A stretch of 31,161 bases of DNA from Schoenoplectus triqueter. Lineage: Eukaryota > Streptophyta > Magnoliopsida > Poales > Cyperaceae. Both the position numbers and the translations under genes were made by a program. Under the pieces are notes generated by a model. The model was not told the DNA's origin, ran no database searches, and saw nothing but the letters and a program-made list of their open reading frames with translations. This document shows, one piece after another, positions 12,373-21,214 of the stretch; within the stretch, counting starts at the first letter, position 1, and every line of letters starts with the position of its first letter. Where the stretch lies: NCBI GenBank assembly GCA_964058805.1, contig CAXKVV010000761.1, positions 1-31,161 of the forward strand, written 5' to 3'.

Positions 12373-12750
12373 TCCTCACCTTTATTCATATCCAATAAGT
12401 TAACGAATTTTTTTTCTTATCCATATTCATATCCGATAGCTTACTAAAAATAAAACCTTATATGTATCTATCTAATCGGCTACGATACGGTTAAGATAAA
12501 CGGCCAAACAACTTTCAAAATAAAAAAGATTATAATATAATTAGTAATGAAAAGGGTCATACTATAATTAGTAATAGAATAAATTGTAATATGATTAACA
12601 ACGAAATAGATAATAGACGAGGAATAGCTCTTATCTATACCTTTATGCGATAAGTTAACAAAAAAAATTTCTTATCCATATTCATATCCAATAACTCAAT
12701 GAAAACAAAATCTTACACATATCTATTTTATCGGATATGATACAGATTAG
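12373..12750. repeat. direct repeat pair, 255-bp offset
   Basis: A ~120-bp block beginning CCTTTAT and containing ATAAGTTAACRAA, then CTTATCCATATTCATATCC (12416 and 12671), a TATCTAT block and a GATACGGTTA/GATACAGATTA end, occurs twice in direct orientation. Between the copies a shorter phrase, ATAATTAGTAAT, is itself repeated. This looks like a decayed small mobile element or tandem duplication. No terminal inverted repeats were found. Confidence 0.55.
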
Positions 12751-13805
12751 GTAAACAATAAAAGAGTGTCACAACCCTAATTTTCTCCATTTAAAATTCT
12801 TTAGAAATCAATGTCAAACCTGTAGCTAATTATATAATATATTAAAAGCTTGAATGGGATGTGCTACGGTTGGGAACAGTAGCCAACTTGGGCCATTCAA
12901 TTAAAAATGAAAAGTAGATCACAGACGAGACGCATCTAATATATTTTATAGCATATTACATTAAATAATTCAGACGGATCATTTTTTTATTTTAACTTTT
13001 AGATTTTAATATGAAACGCTACCCCATGATGCTTCATAAAGCATCATGTATGTCTGATATTTGTTCATTTTTTTAAATTTAAAAGGTTGATTCCATCACT
13101 CAAAATTATTTTCACATGAAAACCTAATAGTATATCAAATTTCATATTATTTATAATTTCTACTATTTGATTTAGACAGGTAAATAATCACTTTGGATTT
13201 TGGAATGGGTCATAATTGAATTTCATATTGATTCTTGTCTCATTGACTAACTAAAAGTCATGCGGGTCGTTGTGAATTTTTTTTAACAAAGAAATGTGGA
13301 AATATCAACTTATTAGGGAAGATCGTTGCTTTAATTATAAGTTTCGTTCAACAAAAAGGAAAAAGGAAAACAACAGTCACGTAAATAATGAAGCTTGTGC
13401 TCCTATTTTTTTTTCTTTTGTGTGAGATAGAATTATTTCGGTACAGTGGAATTCACATCCGCTGTCATACCGCACAATTTTATCATATTTTTTTATGTCC
13501 ATGTCAGTGGTCTTCACAATTAAAAAAGCACCCTTTATTTTCAAATCTAGGCCATTGAAATAAATCCAATGGACTAAAAAATCACGGCCATTCACAATTC
13601 TACTTTAGTTTTCTATAACGGCATATTAGGATCTCGGTACACAACACCTGAATTTTTTAATATTATTATTAATAATAATTAAATATTTAGGAAAAAATAT
13701 CTTAAATTTCTAAACCTCTCATTTGCGCTTCTAGACAAATTTTTATTTCTGAAAAAAATAAAAAATAAAAAAATTATGAGAACACAACTCGCGTCTGCGC
13801 ACTCA
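12751..13805. other. AT-rich noncoding stretch with one clean hairpin
   Basis: No gene is supported. At 13025-13048 CATGATGCTT and AAGCATCATG form a perfect 10-bp inverted repeat with a 4-base loop. Phrases such as GGCCATTGAAATAAATCCAATGG (13550-13572) are short imperfect inverted repeats of a kind common in plant MITE remnants. Confidence 0.5.
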
Positions 13806-14209
13806 GGGTGTGTTTGAATGGTGAAATGATTAGTGAAAAAATAATAACTTTTGAGTTACTAGTTGAAAATAGTATAAAGTTAGTGATGTATCGGAAAATG
13901 TGAGAATATTGTTATTTTTTATTATTTCAGGTTAGTAAAATGTTGTTTGGATAAAAATTTGAGAACAATGGAAAGAATTATTTCGGGTTAGTATTTTATT
14001 TAATATTAATAATACTCCATACTAATATAAAAGAAAAAATAATTTCTTATTATTTTCACTATCCTCATGGACGCTAATCCGCTAACCCAACGTTTTCTAT
14101 GGGTTAGCGGATTAGTACTGTTTTGTTGTTATTCTCGATTTTAATTTTGTGTTTGAATGATTGCTAACTCGAGAACGGTACTTTTATTCTACGCCATCCA
14201 AACACACTC
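13806..14209. mobile_element. Tourist-like MITE 1 (PIF/Harbinger type)
   Basis: The left end GGGTGTGTTTGAATGG (13806-13821) and the right end CCATCCAAACACACTC (14194-14209) are inverted repeats with two mismatches. The flanking trinucleotides are TCA on the left and TTA on the right, a plausible one-base-decayed 3-bp target duplication as used by PIF/Harbinger elements. The 404-bp interior has no coding capacity and includes a perfect 16-bp hairpin at 14074-14115. An hAT assignment was considered, but no 8-bp duplication is present. Confidence 0.55.
14074..14115. repeat. perfect 16-bp hairpin inside MITE 1
   Basis: CTAATCCGCTAACCCA (14074-14089) is exactly complementary to TGGGTTAGCGGATTAG (14100-14115), with a 10-base spacer. 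It is off-centre in the MITE and better preserved than the MITE ends. Confidence 0.9.
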
Positions 14210-14212
14210 TTA

Positions 14213-14546
14213 GGGTATGTTTGGATGAGCCAGGAATAGCGGAATAGCTGATGTTCTCGGAATAGGAATAACAGTTGTGTATCCAAACACAAATTTGCTG
14301 TTTCGAAATAGTGAGAATAACTACTATTTTGTTATTATGTGGTGATGATGAAATAGTTGTTGTTCTTCTCAACTCTCCATTACTATTCCCAACTAACAAT
14401 CCAAACAATATTTCTACCATTCGAAATAACATCACCTTTTTACTATACTCACGCTAACCGAAAAATCATATTTTTTTCATTATTTTCATTTACTGTTCTC
14501 AATTTCTCTATTTTTACACTATTTTTTGCACGGCCCAAATACATCC
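14213..14546. mobile_element. Tourist-like MITE 2, abutting MITE 1
   Basis: The left end GGGTATGTTTGG (14213 onward) and the right end, whose complement is GGATGTATTTGG (ending 14546), form an imperfect terminal inverted repeat. TTA lies on both sides (14210-14212 and 14547-14549), fitting the 3-bp target duplication of PIF/Harbinger elements. A subterminal ATCCAAACAC at about 14281 gives a second, inner inverted copy of the end. The frames inside are short and not conserved-looking. Confidence 0.5.
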
Positions 14547-14549
14547 TTA

Positions 14550-14800
14550 ATAAACTAGGAACGCAACCATTAATTGTGACCTCACATTTTATAAAAATAA
14601 AATAACTGCCGAACACACCCACCGTCTGCGCTCCCAGATGAGTATATAGTTCCAATGCTGTCAATCAACAAAAAAAAATCATTTTCTTTATTATGTTGTA
14701 ATGGACATAGAAAGCTAGAATGGATAAGAGCTGAAGCTGATATTGAGGATTTATTACTTAAACGGTTCAAAAACAGATCTTAATTACAGAGACGGTCTAC
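14550..14800. other. unassigned spacer
   Basis: No gene or repeat is recognisable between MITE 2 and the left arm of the foldback-like element. Short frames on the minus strand here are AT-driven. Confidence 0.5.
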
Positions 14801-14834
14801 GAGCAAATTTATTTTCACAAACGGCTTAACAAAG

Positions 14835-14850
14835 GGCGTGAGTTCAACTC
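14835..14850. repeat. palindrome copy 1 of 4 in the split element
   Basis: GTGAGTTCAACTCAC reads as a 7+1+7 palindrome. Related copies lie near 14922-14937 (GTGAGTTGAACTCAT), 24806-24820 and 24874-24888. All four sit in GGGCGTG...CACRCCC-like surroundings, so each could form its own small hairpin as well as pair with the other arm. Confidence 0.8.
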
Positions 14851-14939
14851 ACACCCTTAAAACGCTATTTTCTTTGCCCACACGCTGCCCAAACAAAAGA
14901 GAGCAAAATAGCCCAAAGGACGTGAGTTGAACTCATGCC

Positions 14940-14944
14940 CTTTA
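14940..14944. repeat. 5-bp target site duplication, left copy
   Basis: CTTTA directly precedes the first LTR and recurs directly after the second LTR at 24716-24720. Five bases is the usual copia target duplication. The exact match shows that these two LTRs were inserted together and have not been swapped by recombination with another element. Confidence 0.95.
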
Positions 14945-16238
14945 TGTTAGTTTGTAATAATCTTGAAGTCAATAATACGATAAATTTGTTATATAAAGCT
15001 TTGTTCATGAATTGGATATTTAAACGATATTTTGTTTCCTTGAGTATTATTGAATTTATGAATCATTCCGAGTTCATGACTGGAATTGTGAAACTTCATA
15101 ATATAGAATATACTCTTAAAAGTCACTAACCAAGGTAATTAGCAGGAACACTAATTAACCGTTATCAGGTTAGTATGTGGATTAAATGATGATCAAGTTT
15201 TACAGACCATAGACAAAGAGTTATCATTTTAATCACATAAATAGATGTTCTAGGAACATCGTATTTGATAGACCCCGAATGAAACATTAAATGGAATTGT
15301 ATTCGTGTCATTAATGTTTTCGTTCAGTATTAAATTCTAAAGTATGAGGTATTCATTTTTCCTACATAAGATATGTATGTGTGTGATTTCTACCAAACGT
15401 TATCCGTAAAAGGTGACTATAAAGGTAGCTCTTCGGTATACATAACTTATGCGGAGGAAGAGATGGTTTGCCAAAAGTACTATTGTCCCTCATATTTCTA
15501 TATGAGTTATAGCATCACTGGGCCCCTTGATAGAGTAAGATTATCTGCTAGCAGTATAATTACAAGAGTAATTATATTTGATATTTTACTCAGGATCAAG
15601 AAAAGATTAAGTTTGCAAGGATGACACATACCTACCTTGAAACTGATCTGATAGCTATGAGACAAAAGAATTAAATACAAGTAAATAGTTTACTGGATCA
15701 TGATATTGTACAGTACATCATCATCTGTGTAATTGGATGGTCATAGTGCATTCTGCCAGATGCCTCCTATGATTATAGAAGTTAAAAGGGTTTTAACTCT
15801 ATTTACCAACATAACACGGATCCTGTCGGGTCACACCGTATAGGAGTTAATCGGAGAATCTTATTGATTAATTATAAATTGTTTATAATTAATAATAAGA
15901 TGGTTATAATTAATTATATATGATATAATTATATTTGTCATAGAGATGACAAGAAGCAAAAATCAGATTGAATTTATAACGTGTTGGACACGTCGTATAA
16001 ATTCGCCGAAACAACAACCGAGAAAAATATAATTGTAGATGACAATTATATATATATTTGATTTGGATTTTAAATGTTAATTATGGATTTGAATTATGGG
16101 CCAAAAGCCCATTAATAATTAAAGCCTTAATTAATAATTAAAAACCCAAAATTAGAAAAGCCCAAAATCCAAAAGCCCAAGGGTATTTCGGTAATTTGGC
16201 CAAAAGCCCAATGGCAAACTTGTAAATTTGGATCTTAG

Positions 16239-16296
16239 ATGACATCATGCATGACATCATATATGACATCATCCATGACATCATCCATGACATCAT
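16239..16296 (+). promoter_or_regulatory. LTR enhancer-like array: five 12-bp repeats of ATGACATCAT
   Basis: ATGACATCAT starts at 16239, 16251, 16263, 16275 and 16287, an exact 12-bp period. It lies about 90 bp upstream of the TATA box. TGACATCA differs by one base from the bZIP/as-1 palindrome TGACGTCA, so binding of a bZIP factor is plausible but inferred. The same array is in the 3' LTR at 23912-23969. Confidence 0.75.
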
Positions 16297-16381
16297 CCTC
16301 AAGGGTATTTTGGTCTTTTCACTTTGAAACCTCCTTACTATTCACGAGGGCATTTTGGTAATTTATCAATTCTATTTTTCC

Positions 16382-16389
16382 TATAAATA
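16382..16389 (+). promoter_or_regulatory. LTR TATA box
   Basis: TATAAATA, followed by AGAGGGG, sits in the expected place between the enhancer-like repeats and the PBS side of the LTR. Transcription would start about 25-35 bp downstream (near 16412-16422), which defines U3/R. The 3' LTR copy is at 24055-24062. Confidence 0.8.
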
Positions 16390-16806
16390 GAGGGGTAGGG
16401 TGAGAGAAAAAGTTCCACCAAATCAGTTCTACTTTCTCTCTCCCGGTATACGGTTGTTTCACAATTCACGGGATCGGTGAATAGTGTTTTTACGAAAGTT
16501 GCGGTATTTCTGCACATTTGTGAAACAGAATTACTGCGAGTCGTGAATAGTACTATTTCGTCTTTTTCTCAGGTGAATAGTGTTTTTGCGAAAAACCGCG
16601 GTTTACAGTATTTCTGGCAAAAGAAATAAACCGCTCTCTGGTCAGTCCTGGTGGATAACCTACAGAGGCATCAGACGTTTGGTGCTCCGAGACAAGCCGA
16701 TTTTCATTCCAATTAAAATTTGGAAGCGAGGTATAACATCTTATATTAATCTATTTAATTGTTAAGTAGATTAATATTTTAGAAATCAATCATGGAGTAG
16801 ATCAAT

Positions 16807-17000
16807 AAAGGTTTAAAGAGGTGTGTATCTCTCGGTAATCATCCGACACATCACTTTAACCCTAAGCTTAAGTTAGAAGTAAAATAATATTTTACCGTCT
16901 TTTGTAAAGGATTAAATGTCTGTAACTCTCGGTTATTATCCGACATACTTTAATCCCTAACTTAAGTAGAAGTAAAATTTTTGTTCTACGGTCTTTCCGC
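16807..17000 (+). repeat. two ~99-bp structured repeats in the transcribed end of the LTR
   Basis: Copy 1 (16807-16905) and copy 2 (16906-17000) share CTCTCGGTWATYATCCGACA in the middle, flanked by pairing ends: GGTTTAAAG with CTTTAACC (16810-16818, 16854-16861), and GGATTAAA with TTTAATCC (16909-16916, 16949-16956). The stem is kept with different bases. These copies lie just before the PBS in the genomic RNA. Confidence 0.7.
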
Positions 17001-17043
17001 AGCTTGAGCATTAATGGGATTTAGGCATTCCGAATCCCAACAG

Positions 17044-17055
17044 TGGTATCAGAGC
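17044..17055 (+). other. primer binding site (initiator Met-tRNA)
   Basis: TGGTATCAGAGC, one base after the LTR end, is complementary to the 3' end of plant initiator methionine tRNA, the standard copia primer. Minus-strand DNA synthesis would start here. Confidence 0.95.
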
Positions 17056-17354
17056 AAAGGCTCTCCCGCTGATTGATTTTCTATAAGGTTATATCTTATG
17101 CAAATAAGATGCATATACCCCGTATCGGTTTAATCTTAGATTTGCAGCTTAAAGTCCAAACCAAATAAAATTGGATTTTCTTGGTTCGGCTCTGTCGACT
17201 AAGAAAGTTAAATTAGATTTAAGCTTTCTTTATGCTTTCTTTACGCTTTCTTTTCGAAAACTTTCGATTGTGTTAAAGTATATCTAAGAATGTGATGAAG
17301 CAATAAAGTACCTAAGTAAGAGCTGTTGATCTCCACACATAAAAGATAAGGTGA

Positions 17355-17401
17355 TGTCAAAGAAAGATGGGAAGTGGATACCTTCGGTATTCTTTCTGAC
17401 A
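17355..17401 (+). repeat. leader stem-loop A
   Basis: TGTC (17355-17358) pairs with GACA (17398-17401) and AGAAAGA (17361-17367) with TCTTTCT (17391-17397); the unpaired AA is a bulge. Four bases later comes CTTTTACGTGT (17406-17416). It is the first of five related units. Confidence 0.75.
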
Positions 17402-17606
17402 TGCCCTTTTACGTGTCCTGATAACTGGCCCAAAAGGAACTTTGTCACGTTACCAAATTACTTTTACGCTTTCGAAGCATGGCAAATGTAACTCTTTTGC
17501 TTTTTCGAAAACTTTTAGTTATGAAAAGTATATCTATGAATGTGATGAAGCAATAAAGTACCTGAGTAAGAGCTGTTGATCTCCACACCCGAAAGAGATG
17601 GTTCTG

Positions 17607-17658
17607 TCTAGGAAAGATTGAATTTAAAGTGGTCCTCGTGACCCCGATCTTTCCTGGG
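17607..17658 (+). repeat. leader stem-loop B
   Basis: TCTAGGAAAGATTG (17607-17620) pairs with CGATCTTTCCTGGG (17645-17658): 14 pairs, four of them G-T. Relative to stem-loop A, an A-T pair has become G-C on both strands. CTTTTACGTGT follows after 5 bases (17664-17674). Confidence 0.75.
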
Positions 17659-17835
17659 AGCCCCTTTTACGTGTCCTGATAACTGGCCGAAAAGGAACTT
17701 TGTCACGTTATCAAATTACTTTATCGTACCAGAAGGAATTAACTGTTTTGAAATCATATAAAATGTTTATATGCTTTTTACGGTATAAATAAAGAACAAA
17801 GATGAAGTTGCAAAATAAAGAATTGAGAACTGATA

Positions 17836-17995
17836 GTTATATATGTGACTGATTCACATATATATATACAAAATGTTTGTATGAGCAAGTAAATTAGATT
17901 TACTGCTTTGATATGAAATGTATCTTATCATAGATGCAAAGCTACTTCTATTGGATAGACAGTAGTTATATACGTGACTGATTCATGTATATATA
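17836..17995 (+). repeat. leader hairpin pair E1/E2, 129 bp apart
   Basis: E1: ATATATGTGA (17839-17848), loop CTGAT, TCACATATAT (17854-17863), perfect. E2: TATACGTGA (17969-17977), the same loop, TCATGTATA (17983-17991), with one G-T pair. The E1 pair T17844-A17858 is C17973-G17987 in E2, a double change that keeps pairing. Each hairpin is followed by AAAATGTTTGTATGAGC and a GTAAAT/ATTTAC inverted repeat. Confidence 0.75.
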
Positions 17996-18049
17996 TAAAA
18001 TGTTTGTATGAGCTGGTAAATTGGATTTACCGCTTTGATAATAAATGAG

Positions 18050-18514
18050 TAAATTAGATTTATCATTTTAAGGAACCGTGAAAGAATGTTATGTCAAAGA
18101 AAGACTGGAAAATGAACTTTCAATGGTCTTTCTGGCAGACGTCTTTTCACGTGTTCATAAGTCTGTTTAAAGTCAGCTTAATAAACTGACTAATTATAAA
18201 TGTGTAAATTAGATTTATCATTTTAAGGAACCGTGAAAGAATGTTATGTCAAAGAAAGACTGGAAAAGGAACTTTCAATGGTCTTTCTGGCAAACGTCTT
18301 TTCACGTGTTCATAAGTCTGTTTAAAGTTAGCTTAATAAACTGACTAATTATAAATGTGTAAATTAGATTTATCATTTTTAAGAAACCGTGAAGGAAGGT
18401 TGTGTCAAAGAAAGACTGGAAAAGGAACTTTCAGTGGTCTTTCTGACAGACATCTTTTACGTGTTCGTAAGTCTGTTTAAAGTCAGTTTAACAAACTGAC
18501 TGCTTACGATGTTA
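18050..18514 (+). repeat. three 155-bp tandem repeats with stem-loops C1, C2, C3
   Basis: Units start at TAAATTAGATT (18050, 18205, 18360); the third has one extra T. Stem-loops: TGTC + AGAAAGACT pairing with GGTCTTTCT + GGCA/GACA at 18092-18137, 18247-18292 and 18403-18448. The terminal pair is T-G in C1 and C2 and T-A in C3, so pairing is kept. CTTTTCACGTGT or CTTTTACGTGT follows 5 bases after each stem. Confidence 0.85.
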
Positions 18515-18580
18515 AACCCGAAAAATTAAGTAATATGCCCTACCTACTCTGTCCTCGCATATCATTGTTCATTGGCAGAC

Positions 18581-18642
18581 GTGACCTACTCAGTAGGCGT
18601 CACCTTTTACCTTTGGTTTTCGAGGGTTATGTCCGACATAAC
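18581..18642 (+). repeat. two further leader hairpins before gag
   Basis: GTGA-CCTA with TAGG-(CG)-TCAC forms a stem at 18581-18603, directly followed by CTTTTAC (18604-18610). Then GTTATGTC-C-GACATAAC (18626-18642) is a perfect 8+1+8 palindrome. The first resembles the stem-plus-CTTTTAC layout of units A to C3. Confidence 0.65.
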
Positions 18643-18947
18643 GAATCAAATAGAGTGAGGTTACTTACCAATGATTTCCAAAATAGTTTTGGGCTTGGGG
18701 CAAAGTTTCGTTAAAACATATGATGTTTAGCGAAAACAAGAATCACATAGAGATGTGATTAGCAAAGAGTTGCTTACCTAAGATAATTAATAAACGAGTT
18801 ATTCAACGATAACTTGATTATCAATGAAAATAGGGATCTTGGTCCTAACTACAAACGGGAATAGAACAAATTTGTAGTGGGAGTTTTATTTGGAATAAAA
18901 CATTACATGAACAAAGCTAAAAATCTTTACATTTTACGTTGTAGCAC

Positions 18948-19607
18948 ATGGCTAAAGAAACTCTTACTAATACGTTCCGTGCGCTCATACTAAGACATGA
19001 GAAACTCGAGTACGTCCTTAACACACCAATATCTGCACAGCCTGCAGTAGGCTGCACAGCAAATGAAGTCACCATGTACAACAAGCACAAAGAAGATGAG
19101 CTTGATGTACAAAGTTTATTGGTCAAGAAATTTAAGGTGACTAAATCTCTGCTGAGTCATAAGATGACTGAGGGCAGCTCTCTTGACACTCACATGCTCC
19201 GTATGACGAGCGATGTTGAGCAGTTGGAGAAGCTTAACAGTCCGTTGAACAAAGAGTTTGTTACGGATGTTATCCTGAACTCTCTCCCTCCTAGCTATTC
19301 TAATTTCATCAGGAATTATCATATGCTGGGAATGGACAAGAGCTTGCAGGAGCTCCAAGGGATGTTGAGGATCGCTGATGGGGACATGAAGAAGAGTTCT
19401 TCTATCCTCGTGATCCAAGAAGGTGCGAGGAAGATTAAAAAGATGAAACGCAAAGCGACTCCCAAAATGGCACCTAAGTACAAAGGCAAAGGGAAGATGG
19501 TTCCTAATCAGAACACTTCCAAGGCAAAAGCTTCTACCTCTGACTGCTTTTATTGTCAAAGTAAGGGTCATTGGAAGAGGACCTGCCCTAAATATCTAGA
19601 GATGTAA
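18948..19607 (+). pseudogene. gag: copia gag (capsid/nucleocapsid), shortened
   Basis: This 219-residue frame is the retrotransposon Gag, which assembles the virus-like particle and binds the genomic RNA. The middle (about residues 70-150, with TSDVEQLEKLNSPLNKEFVT and LQELQGMLRIADGDMKKSS) has the look of the plant copia Gag (UBN2-type) domain. A lysine-rich stretch follows, then the zinc knuckle CFYCQSKGHWKRTC near residues 200-213, matching CX2CX4HX4C. The ATG is bounded by an in-frame TAG two codons upstream. Compared with relatives, the region between LNTPIS and KVTKSLLSHK looks too short, as if 30 or more residues were lost. It ends at TAA, and pol continues in another frame, unlike the single gag-pol frame usual in copia. 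Confidence 0.8.
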
Positions 19608-19609
19608 GG

Positions 19610-20176
19610 ATGGGAAAGGTTCCCAAGACTTCAACTTCAGGTATTTTTATTGTTGAAGTTAACGTTATTACCTCTATTCATGATTGGGTATTGGATACTG
19701 GATCATGTGCTCATATTTGTTCAAATATAGAGACACTAAAGAATAGGAGAAAACTACAAAATAAGGAAATACAACTCCGAGTTGGAAACGGTGCACAAGT
19801 TGCAGCCGTAATAATCGGAAGTATAGAGTTGTGTTTGCCTAGCGGGCTTGTAATGGAACTTGAAAATGTATATTTTGTTCCAAGTATTTCCAGAAACATC
19901 ATTTCAATCTCATGTTTAGAAATGAATGGTTTCTCTTTTGTTATAAAGGACAATGGTTGTTCTATATATAAAGATGAGTTATATTATGGATCTTCTTTTA
20001 TGATGAATGATCTTTATATACTGGAAATAGACAAACCTATATTTAACATCAATAAACGACTCAAAACATCTCATGAAAGTATGACTTTCATATGGCATTA
20101 TCGCCTTGGTCATATAAACGAGAAACGCATCAAAAGTTACATGAAGTTGGACTTCTTGATAATTTTAATATTGTGA
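19610..20176 (+). pseudogene. protease and pre-integrase segment of pol
   Basis: The open stretch starts at ATG 19610 and includes VLDTGSCAHIC, the aspartic protease active site that would cleave the polyprotein, and later FIWHYRLGHINEKR, the zinc-binding pre-integrase motif with its histidines. After about 20131 the reading frame changes at least three times before 20195, so the cysteine half of the HHCC zinc site is scrambled; one ESC remains readable in another frame. The catalytic DTG itself is intact. Confidence 0.8.
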
Positions 20177-20194
20177 ATCTTGTTTACGTGAAAA

Positions 20195-20752
20195 ATGACC
20201 AAATTGTCTTTCTCCAAGAAGGGCGAAAGGACAAGTGACTTATTAGCCCTTATACACACAGATGTATGCAGACCAATGAGTACTTGTACAAGAAACAGTG
20301 ATCGCTACTTTATCACATTTATTGATGATTACAGTAGATATGGTTATGTCTACTTGATGAGACATAAGTCTGAATCTTTTGAAAAGTTCAAGGAATTCAA
20401 GACTGAAGTAGAAAATCAACTGAATAAAAGTATTAAGGCCTTACGGTCAGACCGTGGAGGCGAATACTTAAGTTATGAGTTTATAATGTACTTAAAAGAA
20501 TGTGAGATAGTCTCACAACTCACACCTCCGGGACCACCACAATGGAATGGTGTTTCTGAGAGGAGGAATCGAACTTTGTTAGACATGGTTCGTTCCATGA
20601 TGAGTAATACCACACTCCCAAAAATGTTTTGGGGGCACGCACTAGAAACTGCTGCACTAATAATAAATAAGGTTTCATCCAAGTCAGTAGAAAAGACTCC
20701 ATATGAGTTATGGTTTGGTAAGGTACCAAATATGTCTTATCTTAAAATTTAG
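20195..20752 (+). pseudogene. integrase core of pol
   Basis: This open stretch holds the copia integrase catalytic core that would insert the cDNA into the genome. The D,D-35-E triad is complete: Asp in IHTDVC (codon at 20261), Asp in RSDRGGEY (20450), and Glu in NGVSERRNRT (20558), with 35 residues between the last two. The stretch ends at TAG 20750; the same frame continues beyond it to 21208 with the expected FFVGYPKE and FLEKEFL blocks, so the stop is a point mutation rather than the domain end. Confidence 0.85.
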
Positions 20753-21214
20753 GGTTGCAAGGTATTTGTCAAACGTTCGACTTCTGACAAACTTGGACCC
20801 AAAGCTGATAAATGTTTTTTCGTAGGGTATCCTAAGGAAATGAAAGGATATTACTTCTATTATCAGTCCGAGAACAAGATAATTGTTGCTCGTCATGGTA
20901 TATTTTTGGAGAAAGAGTTTCTCGCAAAAGGAAGTAGTGGGAGTAATGTAATACTTGAAGAAATTCAAGATACATCACACAATACAATATCTGATACTGA
21001 TCAGATAAACCCACCACTTGATTCTTCGGCTAATGAGCATTTAGAAGAACCAAATCTACAAATAGTTGTGGAAGAAGTTCTAGTCCCGAGCTCATCTACT
21101 TCAACGCAAGTTGAAATAGAACTAAATGCGCATACTGATGTGGATGAAGTTCGACAGCCTGAAGAACAAGTGCTACGAAGGTCACATAGGACAGTTCGTG
21201 CACCTTAAAGGTAC

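Larger units (their letters stand above)
14945..17042 (+). repeat. 5' LTR of the copia element
   Basis: The LTR is 2,098 bp, beginning TGTTAGTTTG and ending CCCAACA, so it has the canonical TG...CA ends. It contains five 12-bp TGACATCAT repeats (16239-16296), a TATAAATA box (16382-16389), a ~96-bp-spaced direct repeat GGTGAATAGTGTTTTTRCGA (16476 and 16572), and two structured ~99-bp repeats near its end. Differences from the 3' LTR lie at 15223, 15301, 15676, 16462, 16571 and 17023; five are transitions. Small frames inside it recur identically in the 3' LTR and are not genes. Confidence 0.95.
17056..18947 (+). other. long structured leader between PBS and gag
   Basis: About 1.9 kb without coding capacity. 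It contains a 250-bp tandem duplication (17275-17524 and 17525-17725), a 129-bp-spaced pair (17836 and 17965), three 155-bp tandem repeats (18050-18514), and a series of hairpins in these units. A stop codon lies in frame two codons upstream of the gag ATG. Packaging, dimerisation or translation control are plausible roles for such a leader; none is demonstrated here. Confidence 0.8.

Noticed and set aside
13806..14209. hAT assignment for the GTGTTTGG-ended MITE
   Set aside because: No 8-bp target duplication is present, whereas a TTA-type trinucleotide fits PIF/Harbinger.
16580..16765. 61-codon frame in the LTR (and its identical copy at 24253-24438)
   Set aside because: It recurs only because the LTR is duplicated; it lies in the transcribed end of the LTR with no domain.
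19116..19571. 151-codon minus-strand frame opposite gag
   Set aside because: It is the antisense shadow of the real gag frame, which has a zinc knuckle and correct position.
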